DNA of 64,000 nucleotides from Cytophagales bacterium (GTDB lineage Bacteria; Bacteroidota; Bacteroidia; Cytophagales; Cyclobacteriaceae): assembly GCA_022360055.1 (NCBI GenBank), contig JAKSDO010000011.1:109668-173667 (forward strand), given 5' to 3'. The position numbers and the translations under genes were made by a program. The notes below the pieces were generated by a model. The model did no database searches. It worked only from the letters and a program-made list of their open reading frames with translations, and was not told the DNA's origin. The first letter of the stretch is position 1; every line of letters starts with the position of its first letter. This document shows positions 20,145 through 29,625 of this stretch, piece by piece.

Positions 20145-21383
20145 ATGGAATATGATGCGATTGTCGTTGGAAGCGGGCCCGCAGGATTTTTGGCAGCGGG
20201 AAGGGCGGCCGAAAGAGGCCTTAGCGTCCTGCTGCTCGAAAAAATGAAGAAACCCGGAAGAAAACTCTTGCTTACCGGTAAGGGCCGCTGCAACATCACC
20301 AATAACCTCCCTGTGAATGAATTTATCAAACATGTATTTCCCAGCGGCAGATTTTTGCGCTACGCCTTTTCACATTTTTATTCGAAAGAGATTCTCAACT
20401 TATTGGAAAGATATGGAGTCCCGGTAAATCTTGAACGCGGAGGCAGGTATTTCCCCAAAAGCAATAAATCGGTAGATGTGCTTCGAACTTTCATAAAGTG
20501 GAACGAGGATTTGAACGTAAAGATCCTTACTGGCAAAAGGGTAGAAAAGCTTTTGGCAAAAAACAAGGTTATCTACGGAGTCGAGGCCGACGGTCAAAGA
20601 TTCCTGGCGCGTAGCGTGATCCTGGCCACCGGCGGAAAATCCTATCCCGCTACAGGATCTAATGGTCAGGGGTACGAATTGGCAAAGCAATTGGGACATA
20701 CCGTTGAGAACGTAAGGCCATCGCTCGTACCGCTTGAAACCGAAGGTGTGCTAGCAAAAAAGCTTCAAGGGCTCACATTGAAAAATGTCAGAGCTGTCGT
20801 ATGGGTAAACAATAAAAAAGCGGGAGAAGAATTTGGCGAATTGCTCTTCACCCATTTCGGTTTATCAGGACCGATCATATTAACATTGAGCCGAATTGTA
20901 GTTGATGAATTGCAGAAAAATAATGAGGTTGAAATCACCATCGATTTGAAACCCGCCCTGGACGAACAAAAGCTGGATACCAGGCTTCTTCGCGACCTGA
21001 ATGAACATGGCAAAAAAAAAATCAGCAACATGTTTCGCTCCTGGTTACCGTCGAGCATGGTACCGGTTTTTATCGATCTTATGGAAATGGATCCCGATAA
21101 AGCATGTCACCAGATTTCATCGAAAGAGCGAAAACAAATTCGATATCAGCTTAAAAATCTTAGATTTCAAATTACCGGCCACCGGCCCTTTAACGAGGCC
21201 ATCATCACCGCCGGAGGTATTTCAACGAAGGAAATATCTCCAAAAACCATGGAATCGAAGTTTATTTCGGGGCTGCATTTCGCCGGTGAAATGATTGATC
21301 TCGATGCGAAAACAGGCGGATTCAATTTGCAGATTGCTTATTCCACCGGTTGGCTGGCAGGGGATTCGGCGCAGGGGACATGA
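20145..21383 (+). CDS. YhiN/HI0933-family flavoprotein
   Basis: A 412-residue NAD(P)/FAD-dependent oxidoreductase-like protein of the HI0933/YhiN family. It begins with the FAD-binding GSGPAGFLAAGRAAERG, followed by the family signature KKPGRKLLLTGKGRCNITN, then VILATGGKSYPATGSNG, and ends with GFNLQIAYSTGWLAG. The biological role of the family is unresolved. Length and start are typical. It stands alone, divergent from the NPD-like gene, about 100 bases before the beta-mannosidase gene. Confidence 0.9.
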   Translation: MEYDAIVVGSGPAGFLAAGRAAERGLSVLLLEKMKKPGRKLLLTGKGRCNITNNLPVNEFIKHVFPSGRFLRYAFSHFYSKEILNLLERYGVPVNLERGGRYFPKSNKSVDVLRTFIKWNEDLNVKILTGKRVEKLLAKNKVIYGVEADGQRFLARSVILATGGKSYPATGSNGQGYELAKQLGHTVENVRPSLVPLETEGVLAKKLQGLTLKNVRAVVWVNNKKAGEEFGELLFTHFGLSGPIILTLSRIVVDELQKNNEVEITIDLKPALDEQKLDTRLLRDLNEHGKKKISNMFRSWLPSSMVPVFIDLMEMDPDKACHQISSKERKQIRYQLKNLRFQITGHRPFNEAIITAGGISTKEISPKTMESKFISGLHFAGEMIDLDAKTGGFNLQIAYSTGWLAGDSAQGT

Positions 21384-21465
21384 TCCGCTCCGAATTTTTT
21401 CCATTTGATTTATCAGGAAACAAATTCATCGATTTCATTTTTTCATAATCTGCTCTAATTTCGCA

Positions 21466-21473
21466 CGAGATAA
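21466..21473 (+). promoter_or_regulatory. putative -7 box upstream of the beta-mannosidase gene
   Basis: TAATTTCG matches TAnnTTTG at seven of eight positions, 13 bases before the ATG. No -33 TTG is visible at the right spacing. Confidence 0.3.
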
Positions 21474-21485
21474 ATACTCGTTTAA

Positions 21486-24050
21486 ATGAAACAACTGAAA
21501 GCAATTGTTCTTTTTCTGATGTACCCACTTATGATCCAGGCTCAAGAAACAATGATTCCAATTCATGCAAACTGGCAATTCAGACAAGCCGGCAAAGGCG
21601 TATGGTTGCCGGCAGAAGTACCAGGTACTGTTCATACGGATCTATTGAAAAACAACAAGATTGATGATCCGTATTTCGGAACAAATGAAAAGGATCTGCA
21701 ATGGATAGAAAATGAAGACTGGGAATACAAAACAACGTTTCACGTGGATTCGGATGTCCTTGTGAAAGACAACATTCGCCTGGACTTTCAGGGACTGGAT
21801 ACCTATGCCGACGTTTATCTCAATGATTCGCTGATTCTTGAGGCCAACAATATGTTTCGAAGCTGGCAGGCGGATGTTGAAGGGATATTAAAACTCGGTG
21901 AGAACACCCTTTGCGTTTTTTTTCATTCCCCGATTAAAAAAACAAAACCCGGTTACGATGATCTGGGATACACCCTTCCTGTCAGTTCCAATGATCAGGC
22001 TGAGAAGAAATTGAGCGTTTTCACACGAAAAGCACCCTATCATTTTGGATGGGACTGGGGGCCAAGATTTGTCACTTCCGGCATTTGGCGGCCTGTTGAG
22101 CTCAGAGTTTGGAATACGGCCCGCATCGCCGACGTTTCTGTTGAGCTCAGATCTCTGGATAAAAATACTGCTGCTCTCATCGCCTTCCTCGAATACGATG
22201 TGGCGCGCCCTTTTGTCGGAGAGATCGAAATTCTGGTGGATGGAGTGTTGGTTAAAAAAACTTCTGCCGAACTTGTTCACGGCAATCAACGAGGGAATGT
22301 TTCCTTTGAAATTAAAAATCCCGAATTGTGGTGGCCCAATGGGCTGGGGAATCAGAAACTTTATGCGATTGAAATTGTACTGAAAAAAGAGCATGAGATC
22401 ATTCAATCAAAAAAAATCAGAACGGGGCTTCGCACAATTGAACTGGTTCAGGAGGATGACAGGCATGGCTCCGGTTTCTTTTTCAGAGTGAACGGGAAGC
22501 AGGTCTTCATCAAGGGCGCCAATTACATTCCGCAGGATAATTTTCTGACAAGGATTGACAAAAACCGGTATGAACATGTGCTCCAGTCGGCAGTAGATGC
22601 AAACATGAATATGATCCGGGTATGGGGAGGCGGAATTTACGAAAATGAAATATTCTACGATTTATGTGATGAAAAAGGATTGCTGGTTTGGCAGGATTTT
22701 ATGTTTTCGTGCGCTATGTATCCGGGAGATTCTGCCTTTCTGAACAACATAAAAGCCGAAGCACAGGAAAATGTTAAGCGCCTGAGACATCATCCCGGTC
22801 TGGCATTGTGGTGCGGAAACAACGAAATCCTGATGATGTGGAAGGACTGGAGAAATAATGCGAACGAAGAAGGGAACCAGGTACCTCTTTGGTCAAACAA
22901 GGACGATTCTCTCAGGATAGTTCGGGCGTACAACGATATTTTTAAAAACATTCTTCCGGAAGCCGTTCAGGGTTACGGCAATGGTGTCCCATATTGGGAA
23001 TCCTCTCCAATGGCCAAAGGAGGAGGATTTGACGATTGGAAAAGCGGAGATTCACATTACTGGGGTGTCTGGTGGGGGCGGGAACCATTTGAATCCTACA
23101 GAAAAAATATAGGAAGATTTATGAGTGAATATGGTTTTCAATCTTTTCCGGAATTGAAAACAATCAAAACATTTTCAACGGAAGAGGACTGGGACATTGA
23201 TTCGGAAGTAATGCGGGCACATCAGCGGTCTTCAATTGGCAATAAAACCATTGCCAACTATATGGATGAGCATTTCATAATGCCAAAAGATTTTGAAAGT
23301 TTTTTATATCTAAGTCAGTTGTTGCAGGCGGAGGGAGTAAAAGTCGCAATGGAAGCACACCGAATAAAAAAACCGTATAATATGGGCAGCCTGGTCTGGC
23401 AACTTAATGATTGCTGGCCGGTCGCATCCTGGTCAAGCCTTGATTACTATGGACGGTGGAAGGCATTGCACTATTACATAAAAAAGGCCTTTGCCAAAAA
23501 CCTGGTTGCTTTTGAATCGACCCATGAAGAGGTAAAAATCTTTATGGTCACGGACGAATTCGAAGATCTGAAAGCAACTCTGATTGTGGAACTGGTCGAC
23601 TTTAATGGCAAGGTCATGCTGACCGAGGAAAGGAAAATAAAGGTCAGGGCAAATTCCAGTGAAGAATTATGGGATGGATCGATCAAAGAGTTGCTCGATA
23701 AACGGCGTAAAAACCAGGTTTACCTGAGAGCAAAGATCGTAGAGGGCAATAATTTAATTGCCGAAAATATTTTCCTTTTTGTTCCGCACAAGATGCTGGA
23801 TCTGGACGATCCGAATATTAAATATGATATTATCGAGCAGGACGGAAAAATGTTTGTAGAATTGAGATCGGATAAAACGGCTTTTGGGGTTTCCATTGAG
23901 GTTGCTGAACTGGATCTGTTATTTTCCGATAATTACTTTACGCTTCATCCCAAAGAAACAAAACGGATAGAAGTGCTTGGAGTACTTCAATCGTCTGACA
24001 TCAGAAATAAGCTTACTGTAAGATCTTTGATCGATTGTTATTCCAACTGA
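21486..24050 (+). CDS. exported GH2-family beta-mannosidase
   Basis: Glycoside hydrolase family 2 enzyme that removes beta-mannose (or a related sugar) from the non-reducing end of oligosaccharides. The 854-residue protein has a signal peptide ending at about IQAQE, a jelly-roll sugar-binding domain (VPGTVHTDLL, WEYKTTFHV), an Ig-like domain, and the TIM barrel. The acid/base Glu is about residue 447 in LWCGNNE and the nucleophile Glu about residue 548 in SEYGFQSFPE. The signal peptide places it in the periplasm or outside. There is no SusC/SusD pair near it. Confidence 0.92.
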   Translation: MKQLKAIVLFLMYPLMIQAQETMIPIHANWQFRQAGKGVWLPAEVPGTVHTDLLKNNKIDDPYFGTNEKDLQWIENEDWEYKTTFHVDSDVLVKDNIRLDFQGLDTYADVYLNDSLILEANNMFRSWQADVEGILKLGENTLCVFFHSPIKKTKPGYDDLGYTLPVSSNDQAEKKLSVFTRKAPYHFGWDWGPRFVTSGIWRPVELRVWNTARIADVSVELRSLDKNTAALIAFLEYDVARPFVGEIEILVDGVLVKKTSAELVHGNQRGNVSFEIKNPELWWPNGLGNQKLYAIEIVLKKEHEIIQSKKIRTGLRTIELVQEDDRHGSGFFFRVNGKQVFIKGANYIPQDNFLTRIDKNRYEHVLQSAVDANMNMIRVWGGGIYENEIFYDLCDEKGLLVWQDFMFSCAMYPGDSAFLNNIKAEAQENVKRLRHHPGLALWCGNNEILMMWKDWRNNANEEGNQVPLWSNKDDSLRIVRAYNDIFKNILPEAVQGYGNGVPYWESSPMAKGGGFDDWKSGDSHYWGVWWGREPFESYRKNIGRFMSEYGFQSFPELKTIKTFSTEEDWDIDSEVMRAHQRSSIGNKTIANYMDEHFIMPKDFESFLYLSQLLQAEGVKVAMEAHRIKKPYNMGSLVWQLNDCWPVASWSSLDYYGRWKALHYYIKKAFAKNLVAFESTHEEVKIFMVTDEFEDLKATLIVELVDFNGKVMLTEERKIKVRANSSEELWDGSIKELLDKRRKNQVYLRAKIVEGNNLIAENIFLFVPHKMLDLDDPNIKYDIIEQDGKMFVELRSDKTAFGVSIEVAELDLLFSDNYFTLHPKETKRIEVLGVLQSSDIRNKLTVRSLIDCYSN

Positions 24051-24061
24051 TATAACAGAAG

Positions 24062-24092
24062 TTGGGTATGAATTCAAAAAGGGTTATACTTG
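24062..24092 (+). promoter_or_regulatory. promoter upstream of the TSUP transporter gene
   Basis: TTG (24062-24064), 20 bases, then TATACTTG (24085-24092), seven of eight positions of TAnnTTTG. The spacing fits the 17-23 bases known for this phylum. It would give a short leader before the TTG start at 24115. Confidence 0.4.
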
Positions 24093-24114
24093 CCGCAAGG
24101 CTAACGCAACAGAC

Positions 24115-24873
24115 TTGATATCGATTCTGGAATCTTTCAACCTTAACCCGGACCAATGGTTTTGGGTCATACTTTGCGCCCTGTTTGTTGGCATGGCTAA
24201 AACAGGGGTAGCAGGTGTTGGAATGTTGATTGTCCCAATCCTGGCAGCCATATTCGGAGGCAAATCCAGTGCCGGAATACTGCTCCCGATGTTGAGTATG
24301 GCAGATGTATTTGCCGTTTCCTATTATCATCGCCATGCGGAATGGAAATATGTTCTGAAGCTTATGCCCAGCACTGTTGCGGGAGTTCTTGCGGGGCTAT
24401 TTATCGGAAATGTGGTAAACGATCAACAATTCAAGCACTTAATGGCCGCGATCATTTTAGTTGGTCTGTTCATCATGATTTGGCGGGAAAGAAAAAAATC
24501 TGTCGAAGCCATACCGCATAATTGGCTATTTTCTTCCATCGCCGGCCTGCTCGGAGGGTTTTCAACCATGATCGGCAATGCCGCAGGTCCGGTGATGTCG
24601 ATTTATTTTTTATCTATGATGCTTCCAAAAAACAGTTTCATCGGGACCGGGGCCTGGTTCTTTCTGATAATTAATCTATTTAAAATCCCCTTCCATATAA
24701 CTGTCTGGAAAACAATTGACTTGAATACATTTACCCTTGATTTGGCTATGTTCCCGGCAATAATGATCGGTGCTTTTCTTGGCTTTAAATTGGTGAAATA
24801 TATTCCCGAAAAACCCTATCGCATTTTTATTATTGCATCCACGGCACTGGCGGCCATTAAGTTATTCTTCTAA
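24115..24873 (+). CDS. TSUP family (TauE/SafE-like) membrane transporter
   Basis: A 252-residue polytopic inner-membrane protein with about seven or eight hydrophobic helices. The repeated TSUP features are visible: an early GMAKTGVAGVGMLIVPILA segment and a second GLLGGFSTMIGNAAGPVMSIYF. Members export or import sulfite, sulfoacetate and similar small anions; the substrate here cannot be told. The start is a TTG because no in-frame ATG precedes the first helix; a promoter-like sequence directly upstream supports it. Confidence 0.85.
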   Translation: MISILESFNLNPDQWFWVILCALFVGMAKTGVAGVGMLIVPILAAIFGGKSSAGILLPMLSMADVFAVSYYHRHAEWKYVLKLMPSTVAGVLAGLFIGNVVNDQQFKHLMAAIILVGLFIMIWRERKKSVEAIPHNWLFSSIAGLLGGFSTMIGNAAGPVMSIYFLSMMLPKNSFIGTGAWFFLIINLFKIPFHITVWKTIDLNTFTLDLAMFPAIMIGAFLGFKLVKYIPEKPYRIFIIASTALAAIKLFF

Positions 24874-24882
24874 AAATGAAAA

Positions 24883-24901
24883 GCGGGACGAAGAGTCCCG
24901 C
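24883..24901. terminator. GC-rich hairpin after the TSUP gene
   Basis: Perfect stem GCGGGAC/GTCCCGC with loop GAAGA, 10 bases past the TSUP stop. There is no T-run on the plus strand, so it may be a processing or attenuation hairpin, or part of a minus-strand terminator. Confidence 0.4.
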
Positions 24902-25854
24902 AATTCAACCTAACTACCAACCACACAATTGTATTTTTAATATGCTTTTCTACATAATACATTGGAAAATAGGCGCCGCACTCACATTAAAAAACTTCCC
25001 TCAATCAATCAGTACAGCTACCCGATTCCAATATGTTGAAATCTCATCCTCACACGCACCAACACCTCTGCAATCCTCACTTCATCCCCTCGGTTCATCC
25101 CGCCTCAACATCACTTCTTGCAACGCAATCTCCTACACAGACTTCCAACTTGGCGTATCTATTTCATTCCTCTCATGATCTCACACCCCACTCGCAATCC
25201 ATACGCTCTAAGACCCAAACTATTTCAGATCCCAATTTCAAAAGAGTATCTTCTTCTCTTCATAAAGTCTTTATCCCAACGTCTCTTCCCCTCCTACTTC
25301 TCTTCTAAAATTAGTTTCATTATATGCCAAAAGCGTGCTCATTTTTTATCGTTCTGATAATCAATTATTTATGGTAATTTGATTTTGAATTTTCTCCCAA
25401 AGAGAGACTTTTTTCCCATTTTGGGAACATGAACCAAAAATCCTTTATAATGAACATAATTTGTAACATGCATTTTGTTTGTCAAAAGCATCAATTGAAG
25501 CCTACGAATCAAGTACAAAAGGAAATTTGTCGTATGGAAGATCACTCTCGTCTTTAACGGACATATGTATGCTTCCGAATGAATTTCCTTTTGAATAACC
25601 CTAAAGTATCCGCCATTCCATTTTGCAAGAATCTGCATTTCAATTACAAAAATCTGCTTTTTATTAAGCCGGGCTCACATTCAAGTCCATATTTGGGGCT
25701 CAGCGATGGGTCAATATAATTAAGTTCGGTGTATACTTATTATCAGCTAATTGAATATGAAAATCCAAATTCCAGAAAGCACGGGCTGATCGAAATCCCG
25801 AAAAAAGAAATCAATTTCTTCGAGCAGGCCGGATAAAAAGTATTGTCTTCGAAA

Positions 25855-25950
25855 ATTAACCCGATTTATTCCCGATAAATCATTTTCCAAAGAATAATGC
25901 AAAAGGATAAATCATAAGCAAATACGCACCGGGATAACCCCGATCATTAC
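25855..25950 (-). repeat. dispersed repeat, copy B (inverted relative to 16828-16923)
   Basis: The reverse complement matches copy A over 96 bases with about 8 mismatches by eye. Both copies sit between genes. No transposase is encoded nearby, so it resembles a small non-autonomous or structural intergenic element. Confidence 0.85.
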
Positions 25951-26131
25951 ATTTTGTGATCAACTGAAAACCGGTGGTCCGGATGGCGTTATAGGTCCTA
26001 CAATATCGGTCCGCCTCTTGAAAAGTTTAAAACTTTATATCAAAAAATTAAACCTTTCAAATGAATGAGCATCGAATAAGTGAATGAAAAATTGTTAAAG
26101 GAAATGGGTATTATGCTTTAAACTTGAAAAG

Positions 26132-26160
26132 GCCAGCTCGCCATAAGAGTTGGCTTTTTT
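26132..26160 (+). terminator. rho-independent terminator without an obvious upstream gene
   Basis: Eight-bp stem GCCAGCTC/GAGTTGGC (one G-T pair), loop GCCATAA, followed by six T residues. The nearest upstream plus-strand gene ends 1.26 kb earlier, suggesting either a non-coding transcript or a relic. Confidence 0.7.
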
Positions 26161-26241
26161 ACAACATTAAACCGGGAGGAGCGGCCGCCCGGTCTAAAAC
26201 GAATTAATTATTCAGGTTTTTAAATGAATATCCTGCAACGG

Positions 26242-26556
26242 TCAGGATTTTCTTTTTCCCATTTTCTTTAAAACAATCAACACAATGATCAACACAGCCG
26301 CAATGCCGACATAAAGAAAAATACCTGATCCGCTTTTACCGGCTGGTTCCGCTTCTTCTTCCGCAGCTTCATAGAATATGGGCTCCATATCATCGAACTG
26401 GACAGAATCGTTAAACGAGGATGAATTATCCTGAACAGTTTCAACTGTATCCTTTTCTGCATCCTGAGCAAGAATTGTCAGTGGGTTTACGATCATTGTA
26501 AATATGAAAAATAAGGAAAAACCAAAAGCGCGTAATTTTAAAAGTATTGTTTTCAT
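26242..26556 (-). CDS. small membrane protein, unknown function
   Basis: A 104-residue protein with an N-terminal signal-like helix (LRAFGFSLFFIFTMIVNPLTILAQ), an acidic linker of about 45 residues and a C-terminal membrane helix (IFLYVGIAAVLIIVLIVLKK) followed by a basic tail. The probable topology is acidic part outside and basic tail inside. No family recognised. It lies 52 bases after the GT-C gene on the same strand, with its own perfect -7 box, so it may be separate. Confidence 0.65.
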   Translation of the reverse strand: MKTILLKLRAFGFSLFFIFTMIVNPLTILAQDAEKDTVETVQDNSSSFNDSVQFDDMEPIFYEAAEEEAEPAGKSGSGIFLYVGIAAVLIIVLIVLKKMGKRKS

Positions 26557-26575
26557 AGCTAACTTAATTAGAGTT

Positions 26576-26583
26576 CAAAATTA
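26576..26583 (-). promoter_or_regulatory. -7 box upstream of the small membrane protein gene
   Basis: On the minus strand TAATTTTG matches TAnnTTTG perfectly, 19 bases before the ATG at 26556. Confidence 0.4.
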
Positions 26584-26608
26584 ATATTAATATTTTAAGT
26601 TGTAAAGA

Positions 26609-28708
26609 TTATTTTCCTCCGTACTTCCCTTCTCCATCTATAGAAAATCGAAGCATTTTTTCTCCTAATTCCACGTCTCCCCGCTCGATTAAAATTTTTC
26701 CGTAAAGCTTGTATGCCGGTGTGTAAAAAGGATTTATCCGCAAGCAGGTTTTGAGTTGTGAAATTGCATCCTCCTTCCGGTCCATGGAAATCATCGCTTT
26801 TGCCAGATTGATGTAAGAATGTAAAAATTTGTAATTATGATCGATGTTTTTTTCGAAAAACTGTATTGCTTTGGCAACATTTCCTTGCTTCAGTTCAATT
26901 TCTCCTCTTATTTCATTTGCCCATTCGTTGGTGGGATAGAGCTTTTTAAAATAGTCCAGGACGGATTGTGCCCCGGAATAATCGCCGGAAGCTTGATATG
27001 CCCTGGCAAGATTCAATCTTACGGACTCATTATTCTTATCGTCGGCAAGGGCCGACTCAAGTTTTCGGATCGCAGCATGATAAAGTCCTTGATCCAGGTC
27101 TTTTTTGCCTTCAAGATCCAGTTTTGATCCGCGCTTCAAAACTGCCAGGATTGGTTTGCCATCAATTTCTTCGACGTATACCGTATTTAATGGCGGCCAA
27201 TATCCATGGCGTGCCTGATGGGGCTCCAGGAATGTTTTGCATATAACTGCATAATCCCAGTCAACGCTACTTCGGTCGTAATAATCGATCAATTTCGCCC
27301 GATACGGTTTCCCTTTATAATACTCCTGTATAATGAAGTTAGCAGCTACAATTTCGGGTCGATCGCCCGATTCCTGATCAATATATTCATAGGCTTTTTT
27401 GAAACTGGTGAAATAGTAATCCAGTTCGTAGTTGACATAAGCCCCCTTAATTCCCCCGGCAAATTGGTTGAAAAAGATATATTGATACGGGTAATTAGCC
27501 ACAAAAAAACGTATCGGACCGTAAAGTAAGATCCCAAAAACAATTGCAAACACAGATTTCCAAATCTTTTTTCCTTTAACCACTTCCAGAAGCAGCCACA
27601 TGCCCACTCCTGACACAACTGCCAGTGGGGGAAATACAAAGAGCATCTGCCGCCAGCCTCCGTACACATTTGCCCCTGAAACAGATGCATAAAACAGCGG
27701 AAACCCAAAAGCTATAAGATTAAACACGAAATAAAGAATCCCGTTACCGTCTTTCGACTTCCAAATCAACATCATGCCGGCTACCAAACCTGAAAATAAT
27801 AACAGCGGCAGTGTAACCAGCATGTATTTGAACAGGTAATACCATGGAAATCTGTCGGACCAAATCAGCTTTCCTTCAAAAACCTGCCGGACGGTCGTAG
27901 GATAATGATGCATCAGATCCAGCGAAATCCAGGGGTTTTTAAAGGGATCTTCGAGTGCCCACGGCCAAAGCAGCATAGCGCAGATGTATGCAAGCGCAAA
28001 AACTGAAATGGAAAGCAACCCGATTTTTAGTCCCAGTTTAGTTGCCTCGCCCGGTCCCAACTTCCCTGAGATAATCTGAAAATACAGATACAGTCCCGTA
28101 AAAAGCAGGAAGTAAGCAAAGATCAGCAACCCTCCTATTCTTATGCTTATGCCGAAAGCCAATCCCATCGTCAACAACGCGAGATAAAACCAGGAAATTT
28201 TGGGCAGTTTTTCCAGAAACCGGAGCATAAAATAAATAGAGCATGTAAAAGCAAACGCAAATGGAATGTCTTTGAGGTTATTCATGGCATGCCCCATGAA
28301 GCGTAATGAAACCAGAAAAAGGATTACAGTGAAACATGCGGCAACTTTGCTTTTTGATATCTTGCCGGCAATCAACGATGCAAATAAGATTGTGAGCCAG
28401 GCTACAATTGCATTAGAAACGTGGCGAAACCGGTATATGTCTCTCAGATCAAGCGTCTGCGCTATAAAAGTTGTGACCGTATCAAAAGATTGCCCATAAT
28501 GTTTTAACCGGCTGATTGGGGTGTCAAGCGCTTCCCTGTGCGCTCCCAACGAAAGGATATAGCTAATATTCTTTTCAGCTTGCTTTACATGCACATATTC
28601 ATCGCCGGACATTGGCGCATGCCAACTCGTAAAAATGAGTACAATCAAAGCCAATAAAAGAGCGGATTTATACAGAGTTTCCGGAGTTGGCCAATTTACT
28701 AATATCAT
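26609..28708 (-). CDS. GT-C type membrane glycosyltransferase with C-terminal TPR repeats
   Basis: A 699-residue protein. The N-terminal about 430 residues hold roughly ten membrane helices of the ArnT/PMT (GT39/GT83) type, with an acidic pair in SGDEYVHV in the first outer loop, where GT-C enzymes place their catalytic acid. Residues about 555-690 contain at least three TPR-like repeats (LNLARAYQASGDY, SYINLAKAMISMD). It probably transfers a polyprenyl-phosphate-linked sugar outside the inner membrane. ATG at 28708 shares one base with the stop of the GT2 gene (TGATG), a coupled pair; the frame also has a TTG one codon upstream. Confidence 0.8.
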   Translation of the reverse strand: MILVNWPTPETLYKSALLLALIVLIFTSWHAPMSGDEYVHVKQAEKNISYILSLGAHREALDTPISRLKHYGQSFDTVTTFIAQTLDLRDIYRFRHVSNAIVAWLTILFASLIAGKISKSKVAACFTVILFLVSLRFMGHAMNNLKDIPFAFAFTCSIYFMLRFLEKLPKISWFYLALLTMGLAFGISIRIGGLLIFAYFLLFTGLYLYFQIISGKLGPGEATKLGLKIGLLSISVFALAYICAMLLWPWALEDPFKNPWISLDLMHHYPTTVRQVFEGKLIWSDRFPWYYLFKYMLVTLPLLLFSGLVAGMMLIWKSKDGNGILYFVFNLIAFGFPLFYASVSGANVYGGWRQMLFVFPPLAVVSGVGMWLLLEVVKGKKIWKSVFAIVFGILLYGPIRFFVANYPYQYIFFNQFAGGIKGAYVNYELDYYFTSFKKAYEYIDQESGDRPEIVAANFIIQEYYKGKPYRAKLIDYYDRSSVDWDYAVICKTFLEPHQARHGYWPPLNTVYVEEIDGKPILAVLKRGSKLDLEGKKDLDQGLYHAAIRKLESALADDKNNESVRLNLARAYQASGDYSGAQSVLDYFKKLYPTNEWANEIRGEIELKQGNVAKAIQFFEKNIDHNYKFLHSYINLAKAMISMDRKEDAISQLKTCLRINPFYTPAYKLYGKILIERGDVELGEKMLRFSIDGEGKYGGK

Positions 28709-29625
28709 CAATCCAAATATTCGTTCCTCACAAAATACATTGGCCGGTTTTGAGATTCTTTATACCCTTTGAATACGTATTCACCTACGATCCCAATAAA
28801 GGCTAGTTGAACAGATCCAAGGAAAAACAGTCCAACCAATACGGGTCTGTAATTTGTAGCAAGTGAATAACCTGAATCTGAAAAAATCATTGCCAATCCC
28901 ACCGCTGAAGAAATAATCACTCCTAGTAAACCGAGATAAAAACAGATAAAAATAGGGAGTCTTGAAAACGAAAAAATCGCATCCGTAGCCAATTTGATCA
29001 GATGCCTCAATCGCATTTTAGGGGCCCCTCCTTTCCGACCCTCCCGGTCGTAATCAAGGAATCCCTGCTTAAATCCGACATAGGTCCTCAAGCCCGGAAG
29101 GTACCTGGTTTTTTCTTTTAGTTGCATCAAGGCTTCCAGGGCCGGGCGGTTGAGCATGGAAAAGTTACCGATATTTTCCACATCTTTCTTGTTCAGGATC
29201 AAGGCAAACAATTTGTGAAATGTGGTAAACAATAATCCCCGAATTCCGGATTCGGCCCTGGATTTTCGATAACCGTTTACAATATCAAATTCACCGGATT
29301 GGATCTTCTCAAACATATCTTTGATCAGCTCGGGCGTATCCTGAAGGTCCCCATCCATCATAACCGTATACTGTCCTTTTGACCTCTTTATACCTGCCGT
29401 AAACGCCGCCTGATGACCAAAATTCCTCGACAATTCCACGACCTTAATCCTTTTATCTTCTTCCCGATGTTTGAGTAATTTCTGCAAAGAACCATCCTCA
29501 CTGCCGTCATCGACGATGATGATTTCAAATGGGCGACCGATGTCTTTAAGTGTGGAAAGGCTGCGGCTCAGCAATTCATCAATTACCAATTCTTCGTTAT
29601 AGACCGGTATTACCAATGAGATCAT
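28708..29625 (-). CDS. GT2 glycosyltransferase, DPM1/ArnC/GtrB-like
   Basis: A 305-residue enzyme that probably charges polyprenyl phosphate with a sugar from a nucleotide donor. The GT-A domain has VIPVYNEE at the start, IIIVDDGSEDGS and DGDLQDTPELI (the DxD-containing motif), and the C-terminal third has two membrane helices as in GtrB/ArnC. Its partner GT-C gene begins in the last base of its stop codon, supporting a donor-synthase plus transferase pair that decorates lipid A, a polysaccharide or proteins. Confidence 0.9.
   Translation of the reverse strand: MISLVIPVYNEELVIDELLSRSLSTLKDIGRPFEIIIVDDGSEDGSLQKLLKHREEDKRIKVVELSRNFGHQAAFTAGIKRSKGQYTVMMDGDLQDTPELIKDMFEKIQSGEFDIVNGYRKSRAESGIRGLLFTTFHKLFALILNKKDVENIGNFSMLNRPALEALMQLKEKTRYLPGLRTYVGFKQGFLDYDREGRKGGAPKMRLRHLIKLATDAIFSFSRLPIFICFYLGLLGVIISSAVGLAMIFSDSGYSLATNYRPVLVGLFFLGSVQLAFIGIVGEYVFKGYKESQNRPMYFVRNEYLD

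Larger units (their letters stand above)
24874..26241. other. gene-poor region, about 1.4 kb
   Basis: No convincing gene. It holds a perfect 7-bp hairpin (24883-24901), a C-rich strand-asymmetric stretch (about 24930-25310), copy B of a dispersed repeat (25855-25950) and a plus-strand terminator (26132-26160). Several open frames occur but have low-complexity or non-protein-like composition. Confidence 0.6.

Noticed and set aside
24876..25357. Three overlapping plus-strand open frames in the C-rich stretch
   Set aside because: They are open because the strand lacks G, and their Ser/Thr/His/Pro composition does not resemble a folded protein.
25369..25638. 89-residue minus-strand open frame
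   Set aside because: Basic, Tyr/Leu/Lys-rich sequence without a recognisable family, promoter or neighbour in an otherwise gene-poor region; could be a small gene but cannot be supported.
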